21,750 nucleotides of DNA from Clostridia bacterium (GCA_022790685.1 JAAVXQ010000008.1:1-21750); one strand, 5' to 3'; positions 1 through 7,510 are shown, counted from the first letter of the stretch. Program-made: numbers and translations. Notes: a model not told the origin generated them from the sequence alone.

Positions 1-1
1 A

Positions 2-3000
2 AGATTAAAGAAAATATTAATTTTGTTATTAATTGTGACTATGCTATTACCATATAGCTCTGCTGTAATAGCTTTTTCAAATGAAATAAGTAATGACCTT
101 TTAAATAAGAAGGAAGAGTCTGATAATACATTAACTAATTCTACAGAAAAAGTAGAAATTGAAAATAATATAATAAATGATGTAATAACTAATGATACAC
201 AAAATGAGATTTTAAATGAATTAGTAGAAAATGTGACAAACAATATAACAAATGAAAAAACAGAAAATGTAGTAATAGATGAAAATACAGTTAATGAAAA
301 TGAGATAGATAATTCTATATCTAATACAGTAACAAACACTTTGGAAAATAATATTACAAATGATATAACAGATGAAAATACTGATATAGATAAAGAACTT
401 ATTGATTTAGAGAGCGAGCCTAAAGAGCTAAGAATTGAATATCAAACTCATATACAAAATATAGGATGGCAAGATAAAGTATATAATGGCATGATGTCTG
501 GTACAAGTAATAGAAGCTTAAGAGTAGAAGCTATAAAATTAAAACTTAGAGGAGAAAATATAGAAGGAAGTGTACAATATAGTACACATATACAAAACAT
601 AGGATGGCAAGAACCAGTTTATGACGGAATGATGTCAGGAACAGATGGACGAAGTTTAAGACTAGAAGCTATAAAAATTAATTTAAATGGAAAAATTGCA
701 GAAGAATATGATATTTATTATAGAGTACATGTTCAAAATTTTGGATGGCTGGATTGGGCTAAAAATGGAGAAGAATCAGGATCTGCAGGATATGAATTTA
801 GATTAGAAGCAATAGAGGTTAAACTTGTAAAAAAAGGAGATGCAGCTCCTGGAAAAACAGAAAATAAATACAAGGTAAAAGAACCAACTGTTACATATTC
901 TACACATGTACAAAATAAGGGATGGCTACAATATGTACAAAATGGACAAACTTCTGGAACAAATGGACAAAGCTTAAGATTAGAAGGAATTAAAATTAAA
1001 TTAAGTAATCAAAATGAAGTAGGAAACATAGAATATAGTGCACATGTACAAAATAGAGGCTGGCAAGAATTTAAGAAAAATGATCAGATTGCAGGCTCTT
1101 TAGGAGAAAGCTTAAGATTAGAAGCAATAAAAATAAGATTAACAGATATTTTGGCAGAAAAATATGATATTTATTATAGAGTACATAGTCAAAATATTGG
1201 ATGGCTAGATTGGGCAAAAAATGGAGAAGAAGCTGGAACAGTTGGATATGGATTTAGGCTAGAAGCAATACAAATAGTCTTAGTAAAAAAAGACTCACCA
1301 GCGCCAGGTCCTACAAAACTTCCATTTAGAAAACTTTATAAAGGTGTTATTTTAGTAGATACACCATTGGTTATGCAAGAATTTACATCACCAAATAAAG
1401 ATGAAACTAAAAAGAGTATGTTAAACTTAAAAGGATGGGCAATTTCAACTGATGATACAGCTTATTTAGAAGTACAAATAGATGGAAGAAAAATTTTAGA
1501 AAAAATAGCAAGATACCAAAGACCTGATGTAAATAATAATACTTTTAAAGGCTGGGAAGAAGCAATGAAAATGACTTCTAAATCAGGTTTTGAAGAAAAC
1601 ATAGACATAAGTTCATTAGATGAAGGAGTACATAATATTACAGTAATTCAAAAAAATAGATATAATGAAATTACTTGTAAAAAAGATGTTACTATAAATG
1701 TAAAAAAACCAAGATACAAGGGACATATGTTATTTGATAAACCAGCAGTAAACCAAAATATTGTTATAGAAAATAATAAAGATACACAATTTGAAGTTAA
1801 TGGTTGGGCAATTTCAGAAGATAGTAAAGCAACAGTAAGATTATATGTTAATAATCAGCTTTGGATTTCAGATGTAACGAGATATAATAGAAGCCATAAT
1901 GTAAATAATACTACTCTTCCAAACTGCGAGGCTGAAATAGCAGCAACAAAAGATGCTGGTTTTGTATCAATACTAACTTTTAATAAAGATATGTTACCAG
2001 GAAAATATACTATAAAAGTAGAACAAGTATCAAGATATGGTCATATTATAGCTAGTATAGAAAGAGAAATTAACTTAATAAATAATAATTACATGTACAC
2101 AGGTAGAATGCATATAGATTCACCAACTAACAATAGAATTGTAATAAAAGAAAGAAATGATAGCTTTAAAATAAGAGGATGGGCAATTTCTAATGATAGT
2201 AAGGCAAAAGTTGAAATATATATAAATGATAGATTATTTGATAGTAATGCTTGTAGAGAATATAGAGCAGATGTAAATATGAACACATTGCCTAATAACC
2301 AAAAAGAACTAGAACAAACTGCTTTATCTGGATTTACAACTTCAGATTTACCTATTAATGTATTAGGCTTACCATCAGACATTTATACAATAAAAGTAAG
2401 AATGATTGATAGAAATGGTAGAATTATACAAGAAGCATCTACAAAAATAAGAGTAGTAGATAAAAATACAAAGGGAATAGATGTATCAACACATAATGGA
2501 GATATAGATTGGAATCAAGTTGTAAATAATGGATTTACATTTGCTATATTAAGAATTGGATATGGAAAAAACAGTAATCAAAAGGACAAACAATTTGAAA
2601 ATAATTATAAGAAAGCAAAAGAATTAGGATTATCAGTGGGTGTATATTTATATAGTTATGCAATGGATCCAGATGGAGCTGAAGCAGAGGCGAATAATTG
2701 TCTAAATTGGTTAAATGGAAGACCAATAGATTTACCAGTATATTTCGATTTAGAAAACACTACTGCTGGATATCCTCAGCATACTTTATCAAGAGAAACA
2801 CAAACTAATATGGTAATTAGATTTTGTGATAGAATTCAAAGTCATGGATATAAAGCAGGAATTTATGCAAGTAAATCTTGGATGTTAGATCACTTAGATA
2901 TGAGTAGAATTGAAGATAGATATGCAATTTGGGTAGCACATTATACAGAAGGAACAGCTAAAGTAATGGAGCCAAGTTATAATCCAATACAAACAAATTA

Positions 3001-3085
3001 CCAAGGAAAATATAATATGTGGCAATATACAGATAACGGAAATATAGGTGGAAAGAAATTTGATTTCAATATTTTCTATTATTAA
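2..3085 (+). CDS. Secreted GH25 muramidase with six ChW repeats, 5' partial
   Basis: Predicted cell-wall lysozyme acting outside the cell. The reading frame is open to the window edge. It starts with basic residues (RLKK) and a hydrophobic stretch ending near AFSNE, a signal peptide whose true start lies upstream; the in-frame TTG at 23 sits inside that stretch and is unlikely to be the start. Numbering from 23: a low-complexity Asn/Thr/Glu/Ile linker (about 20-125), six ChW repeats with the core HxQNxGW...RLEAI (about 137-427), and three GWAIS-type beta-rich repeats (about 450-812) of Ig-like appearance whose family I cannot name. A C-terminal GH25 domain (about 818-1020) follows, with GIDVS at its start, the catalytic DxE in YFDLEN (D909, E911) and WQYTDNG near the end. 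ChW repeats are known mainly from clostridial surface proteins and are thought to bind wall or surface ligands. A terminator follows at once. Confidence 0.88.
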   Translation, partial: RLKKILILLLIVTMLLPYSSAVIAFSNEISNDLLNKKEESDNTLTNSTEKVEIENNIINDVITNDTQNEILNELVENVTNNITNEKTENVVIDENTVNENEIDNSISNTVTNTLENNITNDITDENTDIDKELIDLESEPKELRIEYQTHIQNIGWQDKVYNGMMSGTSNRSLRVEAIKLKLRGENIEGSVQYSTHIQNIGWQEPVYDGMMSGTDGRSLRLEAIKINLNGKIAEEYDIYYRVHVQNFGWLDWAKNGEESGSAGYEFRLEAIEVKLVKKGDAAPGKTENKYKVKEPTVTYSTHVQNKGWLQYVQNGQTSGTNGQSLRLEGIKIKLSNQNEVGNIEYSAHVQNRGWQEFKKNDQIAGSLGESLRLEAIKIRLTDILAEKYDIYYRVHSQNIGWLDWAKNGEEAGTVGYGFRLEAIQIVLVKKDSPAPGPTKLPFRKLYKGVILVDTPLVMQEFTSPNKDETKKSMLNLKGWAISTDDTAYLEVQIDGRKILEKIARYQRPDVNNNTFKGWEEAMKMTSKSGFEENIDISSLDEGVHNITVIQKNRYNEITCKKDVTINVKKPRYKGHMLFDKPAVNQNIVIENNKDTQFEVNGWAISEDSKATVRLYVNNQLWISDVTRYNRSHNVNNTTLPNCEAEIAATKDAGFVSILTFNKDMLPGKYTIKVEQVSRYGHIIASIEREINLINNNYMYTGRMHIDSPTNNRIVIKERNDSFKIRGWAISNDSKAKVEIYINDRLFDSNACREYRADVNMNTLPNNQKELEQTALSGFTTSDLPINVLGLPSDIYTIKVRMIDRNGRIIQEASTKIRVVDKNTKGIDVSTHNGDIDWNQVVNNGFTFAILRIGYGKNSNQKDKQFENNYKKAKELGLSVGVYLYSYAMDPDGAEAEANNCLNWLNGRPIDLPVYFDLENTTAGYPQHTLSRETQTNMVIRFCDRIQSHGYKAGIYASKSWMLDHLDMSRIEDRYAIWVAHYTEGTAKVMEPSYNPIQTNYQGKYNMWQYTDNGNIGGKKFDFNIFYY
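430..1300 (+). repeat. Duplicated triplet of ChW-encoding repeats
   Basis: Six ChW units of about 40-50 codons are arranged as A-B-C, a short linker, then A-B-C. The third unit of each triplet (IYYRVH.QN.GWLDWAKNGEE) is far more like its counterpart than like its neighbours. The two copies, starting near 710 and 1166, lie 456 nt (152 codons) apart and are nearly identical over about 65 nt. This indicates duplication of a three-unit block. Confidence 0.8.
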
Positions 3086-3091
3086 AATAAA

Positions 3092-3126
3092 AACTCCATA
3101 AATAAAACCTTTATGGAGTTAATTAT
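3092..3126 (+). terminator. Rho-independent terminator after muramidase gene
   Basis: A perfect 11-bp stem (AACTCCATAAA at 3092-3102, TTTATGGAGTT at 3110-3120) with a 7-nt loop lies 6 nt after the stop codon. The following T tract is interrupted (AATTATTTAT), so it may be moderate in strength. Confidence 0.65.
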
Positions 3127-3151
3127 TTATATACATATATAAATAATTAAC
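3118..3151. repeat. 15-bp perfect inverted repeat overlapping the terminator
   Basis: GTTAATTATTTATAT (3118-3132) and its exact reverse complement (3137-3151) flank a 4-nt loop, ACAT. The left arm shares its first three bases with the right arm of the upstream terminator, so the two hairpins are mutually exclusive there. It could be an extra termination element, an mRNA 3'-end stabiliser or a protein-binding palindrome. The sequence alone does not decide. Confidence 0.6.
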
Positions 3152-3179
3152 TGTAATTTGCCTATTTTTTCATAAAATC

Positions 3180-3208
3180 TTGACAATAGGGGATAATATT
3201 GGTAAAAT
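3180..3208 (+). promoter_or_regulatory. Sigma-A type promoter for the aspS leader
   Basis: TTGACA (3180-3185), a 17-nt spacer and TAAAAT (3203-3208). Predicted transcription start is near 3215, just ahead of the T-box stem I. Confidence 0.75.
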
Positions 3209-3214
3209 ATTATG

Positions 3215-3431
3215 TATACAAGTTAATATTTGCTATGAAGATGAAAGTTATTAAAAAACATTTTACAGAGAAAAAATGCCAATTGGGCTGAGAGCATTTT
3301 AAATAAGATTTAATATACGAAACACATTGGAGCAAAATTAAAATTTAAAGTGGGAAACATTTTAGTTTTCAATATGGGTGGTACCGCGGAAGTCTAGCTT
3401 TCGTCCCTGTTTTAGGGATGAAAGCTTTTTT
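3215..3431 (+). promoter_or_regulatory. T-box riboswitch leader (tRNA-sensing) of aspS
   Basis: A T-box leader senses the charging of a tRNA and switches between antiterminator and terminator. Visible elements: the stem I base (TTTGCT 3229-3234 with AGCAAA 3331-3336), a mid stem (TATTAAA 3249-3255 with TTTAATA 3309-3315), a distal stem (AAAATGC 3273-3279 with GCATTTT 3294-3300), the T-box motif GGGTGGTACCGCGG (3376-3389) and the terminator hairpin. On the 3' side of the specifier loop the bases are TACGAAACA. By the usual position (codon, then a purine, then the closing helix) the specifier is AAC (3321-3323, Asn). GAA (Glu) overlaps it at 3319-3321. No Asp codon (GAC/GAT) sits in that position. 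The secondary structure was drawn by hand. Confidence 0.9.
3396..3431 (+). terminator. T-box terminator hairpin
   Basis: A 13-bp stem (3396-3408 with 3414-3426, one G-U pair) and a GTTTT loop are followed by a run of six T. The 5' arm lies just after the T-box motif, as expected for the alternative antiterminator/terminator pairing. Confidence 0.9.
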
Positions 3432-3464
3432 GATATTAAAAAGAAAAATCCCTAAGATAAATAA

Positions 3465-3523
3465 TCTAAAAAATGAATTGAAATTTTTTAGAATTTATAC
3501 ATCTTTTATTCTTTTAAAAGATG
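3465..3523 (+). other. Two consecutive hairpins in the aspS 5' UTR
   Basis: Downstream of the T-box terminator lie TCTAAAAAAT/ATTTTTTAGA (3465-3474 with 3483-3492, perfect 10 bp) and CATCTTTTA/TAAAAGATG (3500-3508 with 3515-3523, perfect 9 bp). The second ends 6 nt before the strong AGGAGGG ribosome binding site. They may shape or stabilise the readthrough mRNA. No function is shown. Confidence 0.5.
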
Positions 3524-3543
3524 GGAAATAGGAGGGAAGAAAT

Positions 3544-5305
3544 ATGAGTAAGTACAGAACATATAATTGTTCAGAAATCAGAGAAAAAAATGTAGGAGAG
3601 GAGATTAGATTAGCAGGTTGGATAGATACGATAAGAGATTTAGGTGGAGTATTGTTTATTGACTTAAGAGATCAATATGGAATAACTCAAATTGTAGTAT
3701 CTGGTGATGAAAAGAAAGTAGACTTTGCATCAAGAATACCAACTGAGTCAACTATTTCAGTAAAAGGCAAAGTTAGACTAAGAGATGAGGAGACAGTAAA
3801 TGAAAATTTAAATACAGGAAAAGTAGAACTGTTTGCAGAAGATATAGAAGTTTTAGGAAAAAGAACTAAAACCTTACCTTTTGAAATATCTGAAAATAGA
3901 AAGGTAAGAGAAGACTTAAGACTAGAATATAGATTTTTAGATTTAAGGGCTAAAAAGAGTTTACAAAATTTAAAACTAAGAGCAGAATTAATACAGTTTT
4001 TAAGACTTCAAATGATTAATCAAGGTTTTTTGGAAGTTCAAACACCAATACTTACTAGTTCATCTCCAGAAGGCGCTAGAGACTATCTAGTACCAAGCAG
4101 ACAGTATCCAGGAAAATTTTATGCACTTCCACAAGCACCACAACAATTTAAACAATTATTGATGGTTTCAGGAATTGATAAATATTTTCAAATAGCACCA
4201 TGCTTTAGAGATGAAGATGCAAGAGCAGATCGTTCACCTCGGAGAATTTTATCAGTTAGATATGGAAATGGCATTTAGCACACAAGAAGATGTTTTTGAA
4301 ATAATGGAACAGGTTATTTATAATACTTTTACAAAATTTTCTAGTAAAAAAGTTGCAGAATATCCTTTTCCAAGAATTCCCTATAAAGAAGCTATGGAAA
4401 AATATGGAACTGATAAACCAGATTTAAGAAATCCACTTATAATTAAAGATGTAACTAATATATTTGAAAAAATAGATTTAAAAGTATTTAATGGTAAAAT
4501 TGTAAAAACCATAACTCTTCCTGAGGGTGCAAATGAACCAAGAACTTTTTATGATGGAATGACAGATTTTGCTATAAATGAATGTAAAGCAAAAGGATTA
4601 GCGTGGATTAAGATTTTAGAAGATGGGGAATTTCAAGGGCCTATTGCAAAATTTATTGATGAAGAATCTAAAAAACAATTTATGATACAAACTGATACCA
4701 AACCAGGTGATAGTGTATTTTTTATTGCAGAACATAAAAACATTGTAGAAAAACTGGCAGGTGAAATAAGAAAAGAAATAGGAATAAGACTAGATTTAAT
4801 AGATAAAGAGGTATATAAATTTTGTTGGATAGTAGATTTTCCAATGTATGAAATTAATGAAAGTGGAAAATTAGATTTTTGCCATAATCCTTTTTCTATG
4901 CCACAAGGAGGATTAGAAAGCTTAAATACAAAATCACCCTTAGATATTTTAGCATATCAATATGATATAGTATGTAATGGAATTGAACTTTCTTCTGGAG
5001 CAGTTAGAAATCATTCGCCAGAAATAATGGTAAAAGCTTTTGAAATTGCTGGATATACAGAAGATGATATAAAAAATAAATTTTCAGCATTATATAAAGC
5101 TTTTGAATATGGAGCTCCACCACATGCAGGAATTGCGCCAGGTGTAGATAGAATGTTAATGCTTCTTACAGAAGAGGAAAACATTAGAGAAGTAATTGCA
5201 TTTCCTATGAATAGTAAAGCACAAGATTTACTTATGAATGCACCAGGAATTGTTACAGATAAACAACTATCAGAAGTGCATATAAAATTATATGTAAAAA
5301 AATAA
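3544..5305 (+). CDS. aspS: Aspartyl-tRNA synthetase, read through a +1 shift at CGG 4240
   Basis: Class II synthetase that charges tRNA with aspartate. Zero frame (232 codons from ATG 3544, ribosome binding site AGGAGGG) gives the OB-fold anticodon-binding domain (GWIDTIRDLGG...) and the start of the catalytic core up to FRDEDARADRSP. It then meets CGG and would end at 4278 after a stretch unrelated to AspRS. Skipping C4240 restores GEFYQLDMEMAF and the rest of the enzyme, including the inserted GAD domain, HNPFSMPQGG, ELSSGAVRNH and motif 3 (APPHAGIAPGVDRMLMLL). The joined protein is 586 residues, a normal bacterial AspRS length. The break lies inside motif 2, so the zero-frame product could not work. 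The HNPFSMPQGG/SSGAVRNH signature resembles the alphaproteobacterial/clostridial AspS2 type, often non-discriminating; that property is inferred. Regulated by the upstream T-box. Confidence 0.93.
4240..4243 (+). other. CGGA recoding site in aspS
   Basis: Codon 233 in zero frame is CGG, followed by A. The context is cct-C-GGA-gaa. Reading GGA (4241-4243) as Gly gives SPGEFYQLD, the expected continuation of AspRS motif 2. The preceding P-site codon is CCT, and no Shine-Dalgarno-like element precedes it closely. Confidence 0.85.
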
Positions 5306-5317
5306 GAATAAATTATG

Positions 5318-5349
5318 AAATCATCTCATATATAATATAGAGGTGATTT
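5318..5349 (+). promoter_or_regulatory. Hairpin that could hide the ribosome binding site of the next gene
   Basis: AAATCATCTC (5318-5327) pairs with GAGGTGATTT (5340-5349) over 10 bp with one G-U pair and a 12-nt A/T loop. The 3' arm contains the Shine-Dalgarno sequence GAGGTGA, and the start ATG is at 5351. It may lower translation of the gene at 5351, or act as a weak terminator after aspS (four T follow). Confidence 0.55.
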
Positions 5350-5350
5350 T

Positions 5351-6286
5351 ATGATTTATGTTAGTTTAGCTGAAAATATTGATGAAGCTATACCAGATAA
5401 GTATAAGGAAAAAAGTAAATTACTAAAAAAAATAATTTATTTTTTTAGAAGAAAACTTTTTTTAATTCTTGAGAAAAATATTGAAGACAGAAAACTTTAT
5501 GTATTACCAAACTTAAACAAGAAATATATAAAAAAATTAAATAAGATTATCAAAGTTAGATGTGTAAACACTGTAGTTCTTTCTGAAACTCTTAGAAAAA
5601 ATAATGAATTTATAGAAAAAATAAGCATAAATGATATAAATATTTTAAATGGTAATTGGATTTATAAATATATAGAAGAGAATATTCTTGAAGCAATTGT
5701 GAATTTAAAAAATGAAAAAATGTATATGCAAGAAGTATCTATTTTGGTAAACAACTTAAAAGAAATAGATATTGATAATATTAAAAATATTGCTAAAAAA
5801 GTTAGAGTCTTAAATATAATAACAGCAAAAGCAGGAATGCTAAAAAAAGTAGAAAAAAATATTTATGAAGAAGAAGGAATACTTATTAATGTAAATAACA
5901 ATTATAAAAAAAGCCTAATAAAATCAGACATTATCATAAATGAAGATTTTTCTTTAGAAGAATTAAATAATTATAACTTACCTAAAAAAGCATGTATAGT
6001 AAACATAGGAAAAAATATTAAAATATTATCAAAATGTTTTGAGGGAATAAATGTATTGTCTTTTGATATAAATATTCCAAAAAGATTTATAAAATCAGCT
6101 ATGGAATTGAAAGATTTTAAATCAAGTATATTATATGAGAGTTTTATATATAAAAGGACAAGCATTAGAAACATAAGAAAAGAAATTGAAAATGACAAAA
6201 TTATGATTTTAAATTTATATGGACAAAGTGGTATGATAAGAAAATCAGAATATAAAGGCTTAAAAAATATGAAAAAGATTGGATAA
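5351..6286 (+). CDS. Hypothetical protein, 311 aa
   Basis: I do not recognise this family with confidence. The protein is Lys/Ile/Asn rich, has no signal peptide and shows no clear membrane segment; a hydrophobic stretch near residues 28-40 (IIYFFRRKLFLIL) is broken by arginines. Beta/alpha alternation such as VRVLNIITA, EEGILINVNN, SDIIINEDFSLEEL and KKACIVNIG suggests a Rossmann-like alpha/beta fold in the C-terminal half. No catalytic motif stands out. It starts at ATG 5351 after GAGGTGA, which can be sequestered by a hairpin. It is spaced 45 nt from aspS with no strong terminator between, so it may be co-transcribed with aspS. No promoter was seen just upstream. The coding assignment is supported by length, ribosome binding site and AGA/GAA-rich codon use like its neighbours. 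Confidence 0.75.
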   Translation: MIYVSLAENIDEAIPDKYKEKSKLLKKIIYFFRRKLFLILEKNIEDRKLYVLPNLNKKYIKKLNKIIKVRCVNTVVLSETLRKNNEFIEKISINDINILNGNWIYKYIEENILEAIVNLKNEKMYMQEVSILVNNLKEIDIDNIKNIAKKVRVLNIITAKAGMLKKVEKNIYEEEGILINVNNNYKKSLIKSDIIINEDFSLEELNNYNLPKKACIVNIGKNIKILSKCFEGINVLSFDINIPKRFIKSAMELKDFKSSILYESFIYKRTSIRNIRKEIENDKIMILNLYGQSGMIRKSEYKGLKNMKKIG

Positions 6287-6380
6287 TAAATTAATCTATT
6301 AAATTTTAAATAAAAATAGTCATAATTTACATATTTGTAGATATAATTTAGTGTTTATAGTAATAAATTTAAAAATCCAC

Positions 6381-6409
6381 TTGACAAATAATAAAATAAA
6401 CAGTATTAT
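6381..6409 (+). promoter_or_regulatory. Sigma-A type promoter for greA
   Basis: TTGACA (6381-6386), a 17-nt spacer and TATTAT (6404-6409), 34 nt before the greA start. A near-consensus match in the only sizeable gap here (6287-6442). The rest of that gap shows nothing else I can name. Confidence 0.8.
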
Positions 6410-6442
6410 TAATCAGTAAATTAGCAAAGGGGGCTTTGTGTT

Positions 6443-6919
6443 ATGGAAGAAAAAGAATTTATATTAACACAGGAAGGATATGATAAATTAGAAAAGGAAT
6501 TAGAAGAACTAAAGACTGTAAAAAGATATGAAATAGCAGAAAGAATAAAAGTAGCTCTAGGATTTGGTGATTTATCTGAGAACTCAGAATACGATGAAGC
6601 TAAAAATGCACAAGCATCTAATGAAATCAAAATTGCTGAACTAGAAAATAAGATAAAATATGCTAAAATTATTGATGAATCAGAAATAGATTTAAAAGTT
6701 GTTCAAGTTGGAAATATAGTAAAAGTATTAGATATGGAATTTGATGAAGAAATCGAATATACAATTGTTGGTTCAACAGAAGTTGATCTTTCTCAAAACA
6801 AAATATCTAATGAATCTCCTATAGGAATGGCATTACTTGGAAAGAAGAAAAAAGAAATAGCAGAAGTTCAAGCACCTGCTGGAATGATAAAATTAAAAAT
6901 ATTAGATATTAAAAAATAA
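6443..6919 (+). CDS. greA: Transcription elongation factor GreA
   Basis: Enters the secondary channel of RNA polymerase and stimulates cleavage of backtracked RNA. The 158-residue length is typical. The N-terminal coiled coil (about 1-75) begins [19 protein letters not shown] and carries the acidic tip signature [13 protein letters not shown] with the Asp and Glu needed for cleavage. The C-terminal FKBP-like domain follows (about 80-158, including [11 protein letters not shown] and [15 protein letters not shown]). Start ATG 6443 lies behind AAAGGGGG. It has its own promoter and a strong terminator 6 nt after the stop, so it is probably monocistronic. The usual clostridial neighbour lysS is absent here. 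Confidence 0.95.
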   Translation: MEEKEFILTQEGYDKLEKELEELKTVKRYEIAERIKVALGFGDLSENSEYDEAKNAQASNEIKIAELENKIKYAKIIDESEIDLKVVQVGNIVKVLDMEFDEEIEYTIVGSTEVDLSQNKISNESPIGMALLGKKKKEIAEVQAPAGMIKLKILDIKK

Positions 6920-6924
6920 AAATT

Positions 6925-6954
6925 AAAGATGTATGTTTCCATACATCTTTTTTT
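6925..6954 (+). terminator. Rho-independent terminator after greA
   Basis: A perfect 11-bp stem AAAGATGTATG/CATACATCTTT (6925-6935, 6940-6950) with a TTTC loop and a run of seven T ending at 6954. Confidence 0.93.
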
Positions 6955-6980
6955 ATAATAACATAAAAGGAGGAAAAAAT

Positions 6981-7430
6981 ATGAGAATAAGAGTTGCAGG
7001 ATTTATAGAAATAGATGGAGAAATACTTTTAATGCACAGAAAAAATGTAAAACCAACACCAAATACGACTAAACCATATGGAGAATATTATGTTTTTCCT
7101 GGTGGTGGTAAAGAAGAAAGTGATAAAACATTACAAGAAACAGCAGAAAGAGAAATCCTAGAGGAACTAGGGATTACAGTAAAAGCGGGAAATATAATAT
7201 ATGAAAGAAAAGTAGAAGGTGAGTTTGAAGAATATGTATTAAAATGCCGATATATAAGTGGTGAATTTGGTTCTGGAAATGGACCAGAATTTTCTAACGA
7301 TCCTGAATATATAGATAGAGGTGACTATATTCCAGAAAAAATAAACAAAAAGGATATAGAAAATATACGATTATTTCCAGATGAGTTTAAAGAAAAGTTA
7401 TTAAAGGACTTGAAAAATAATAAAATATAG
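6981..7430 (+). CDS. Nudix hydrolase
   Basis: Predicted pyrophosphohydrolase of nucleoside-diphosphate-linked substrates. The substrate cannot be named; a MutT-like housecleaning role is possible. The Nudix box is around residues 38-62: FPGGGKEES...REILEELGI, with the metal-binding REx2EE intact. The first Glu of the classical Gx5Ex7REUxEExGU pattern aligns with Lys in my reading (GKEESDK). I chose ATG 6981, 149 residues, because AAAGGAGG sits 5-12 nt upstream. An in-frame start at 6933 would lie inside the greA terminator hairpin and is rejected. It lies between two transcription units and has no obvious promoter of its own, so it may depend on readthrough from greA. Confidence 0.88.
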   Translation: MRIRVAGFIEIDGEILLMHRKNVKPTPNTTKPYGEYYVFPGGGKEESDKTLQETAEREILEELGITVKAGNIIYERKVEGEFEEYVLKCRYISGEFGSGNGPEFSNDPEYIDRGDYIPEKINKKDIENIRLFPDEFKEKLLKDLKNNKI

Positions 7431-7481
7431 AAACTAGAATTTTTAGATAAAAAATAAAATGTAAAAAAATGAAAAAAGTAG

Positions 7482-7510
7482 TATTAAAAAATATTAATTT
7501 ATGATAAAAT
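7482..7510 (+). promoter_or_regulatory. Possible extended -10 promoter for the pyrH cluster
   Basis: TGATAAAAT (7502-7510) is an extended -10 element with a poor -35 (TATTAA, 7482-7487) at 17 nt, 43 nt before pyrH. The surrounding sequence is nearly all A/T, so chance matches are likely. Confidence 0.35.

Noticed and set aside
2089..2726. Minus-strand open frames within the muramidase gene, and similar ones within polC, greA and frr
   Set aside because: They are shadows of strongly supported + strand genes, without ribosome binding sites or recognisable domains.
4211..5305. Separate gene starting at ATG 4211 for the second half of AspRS
   Set aside because: The first residues before GEFYQLD do not belong to AspRS, there is no ribosome binding site, and the fragment begins in the middle of motif 2. 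It is the +1 continuation of aspS.
6287..6380. Small gene or RNA in the gap before greA
   Set aside because: It holds only A/T-rich sequence with no ribosome binding site, hairpin or motif. The promoter at 6381 is the only feature supported.
6933..6980. Upstream start at 6933 for the Nudix protein
   Set aside because: It lies inside the greA terminator hairpin and has no ribosome binding site. ATG 6981 has AAAGGAGG at proper spacing.
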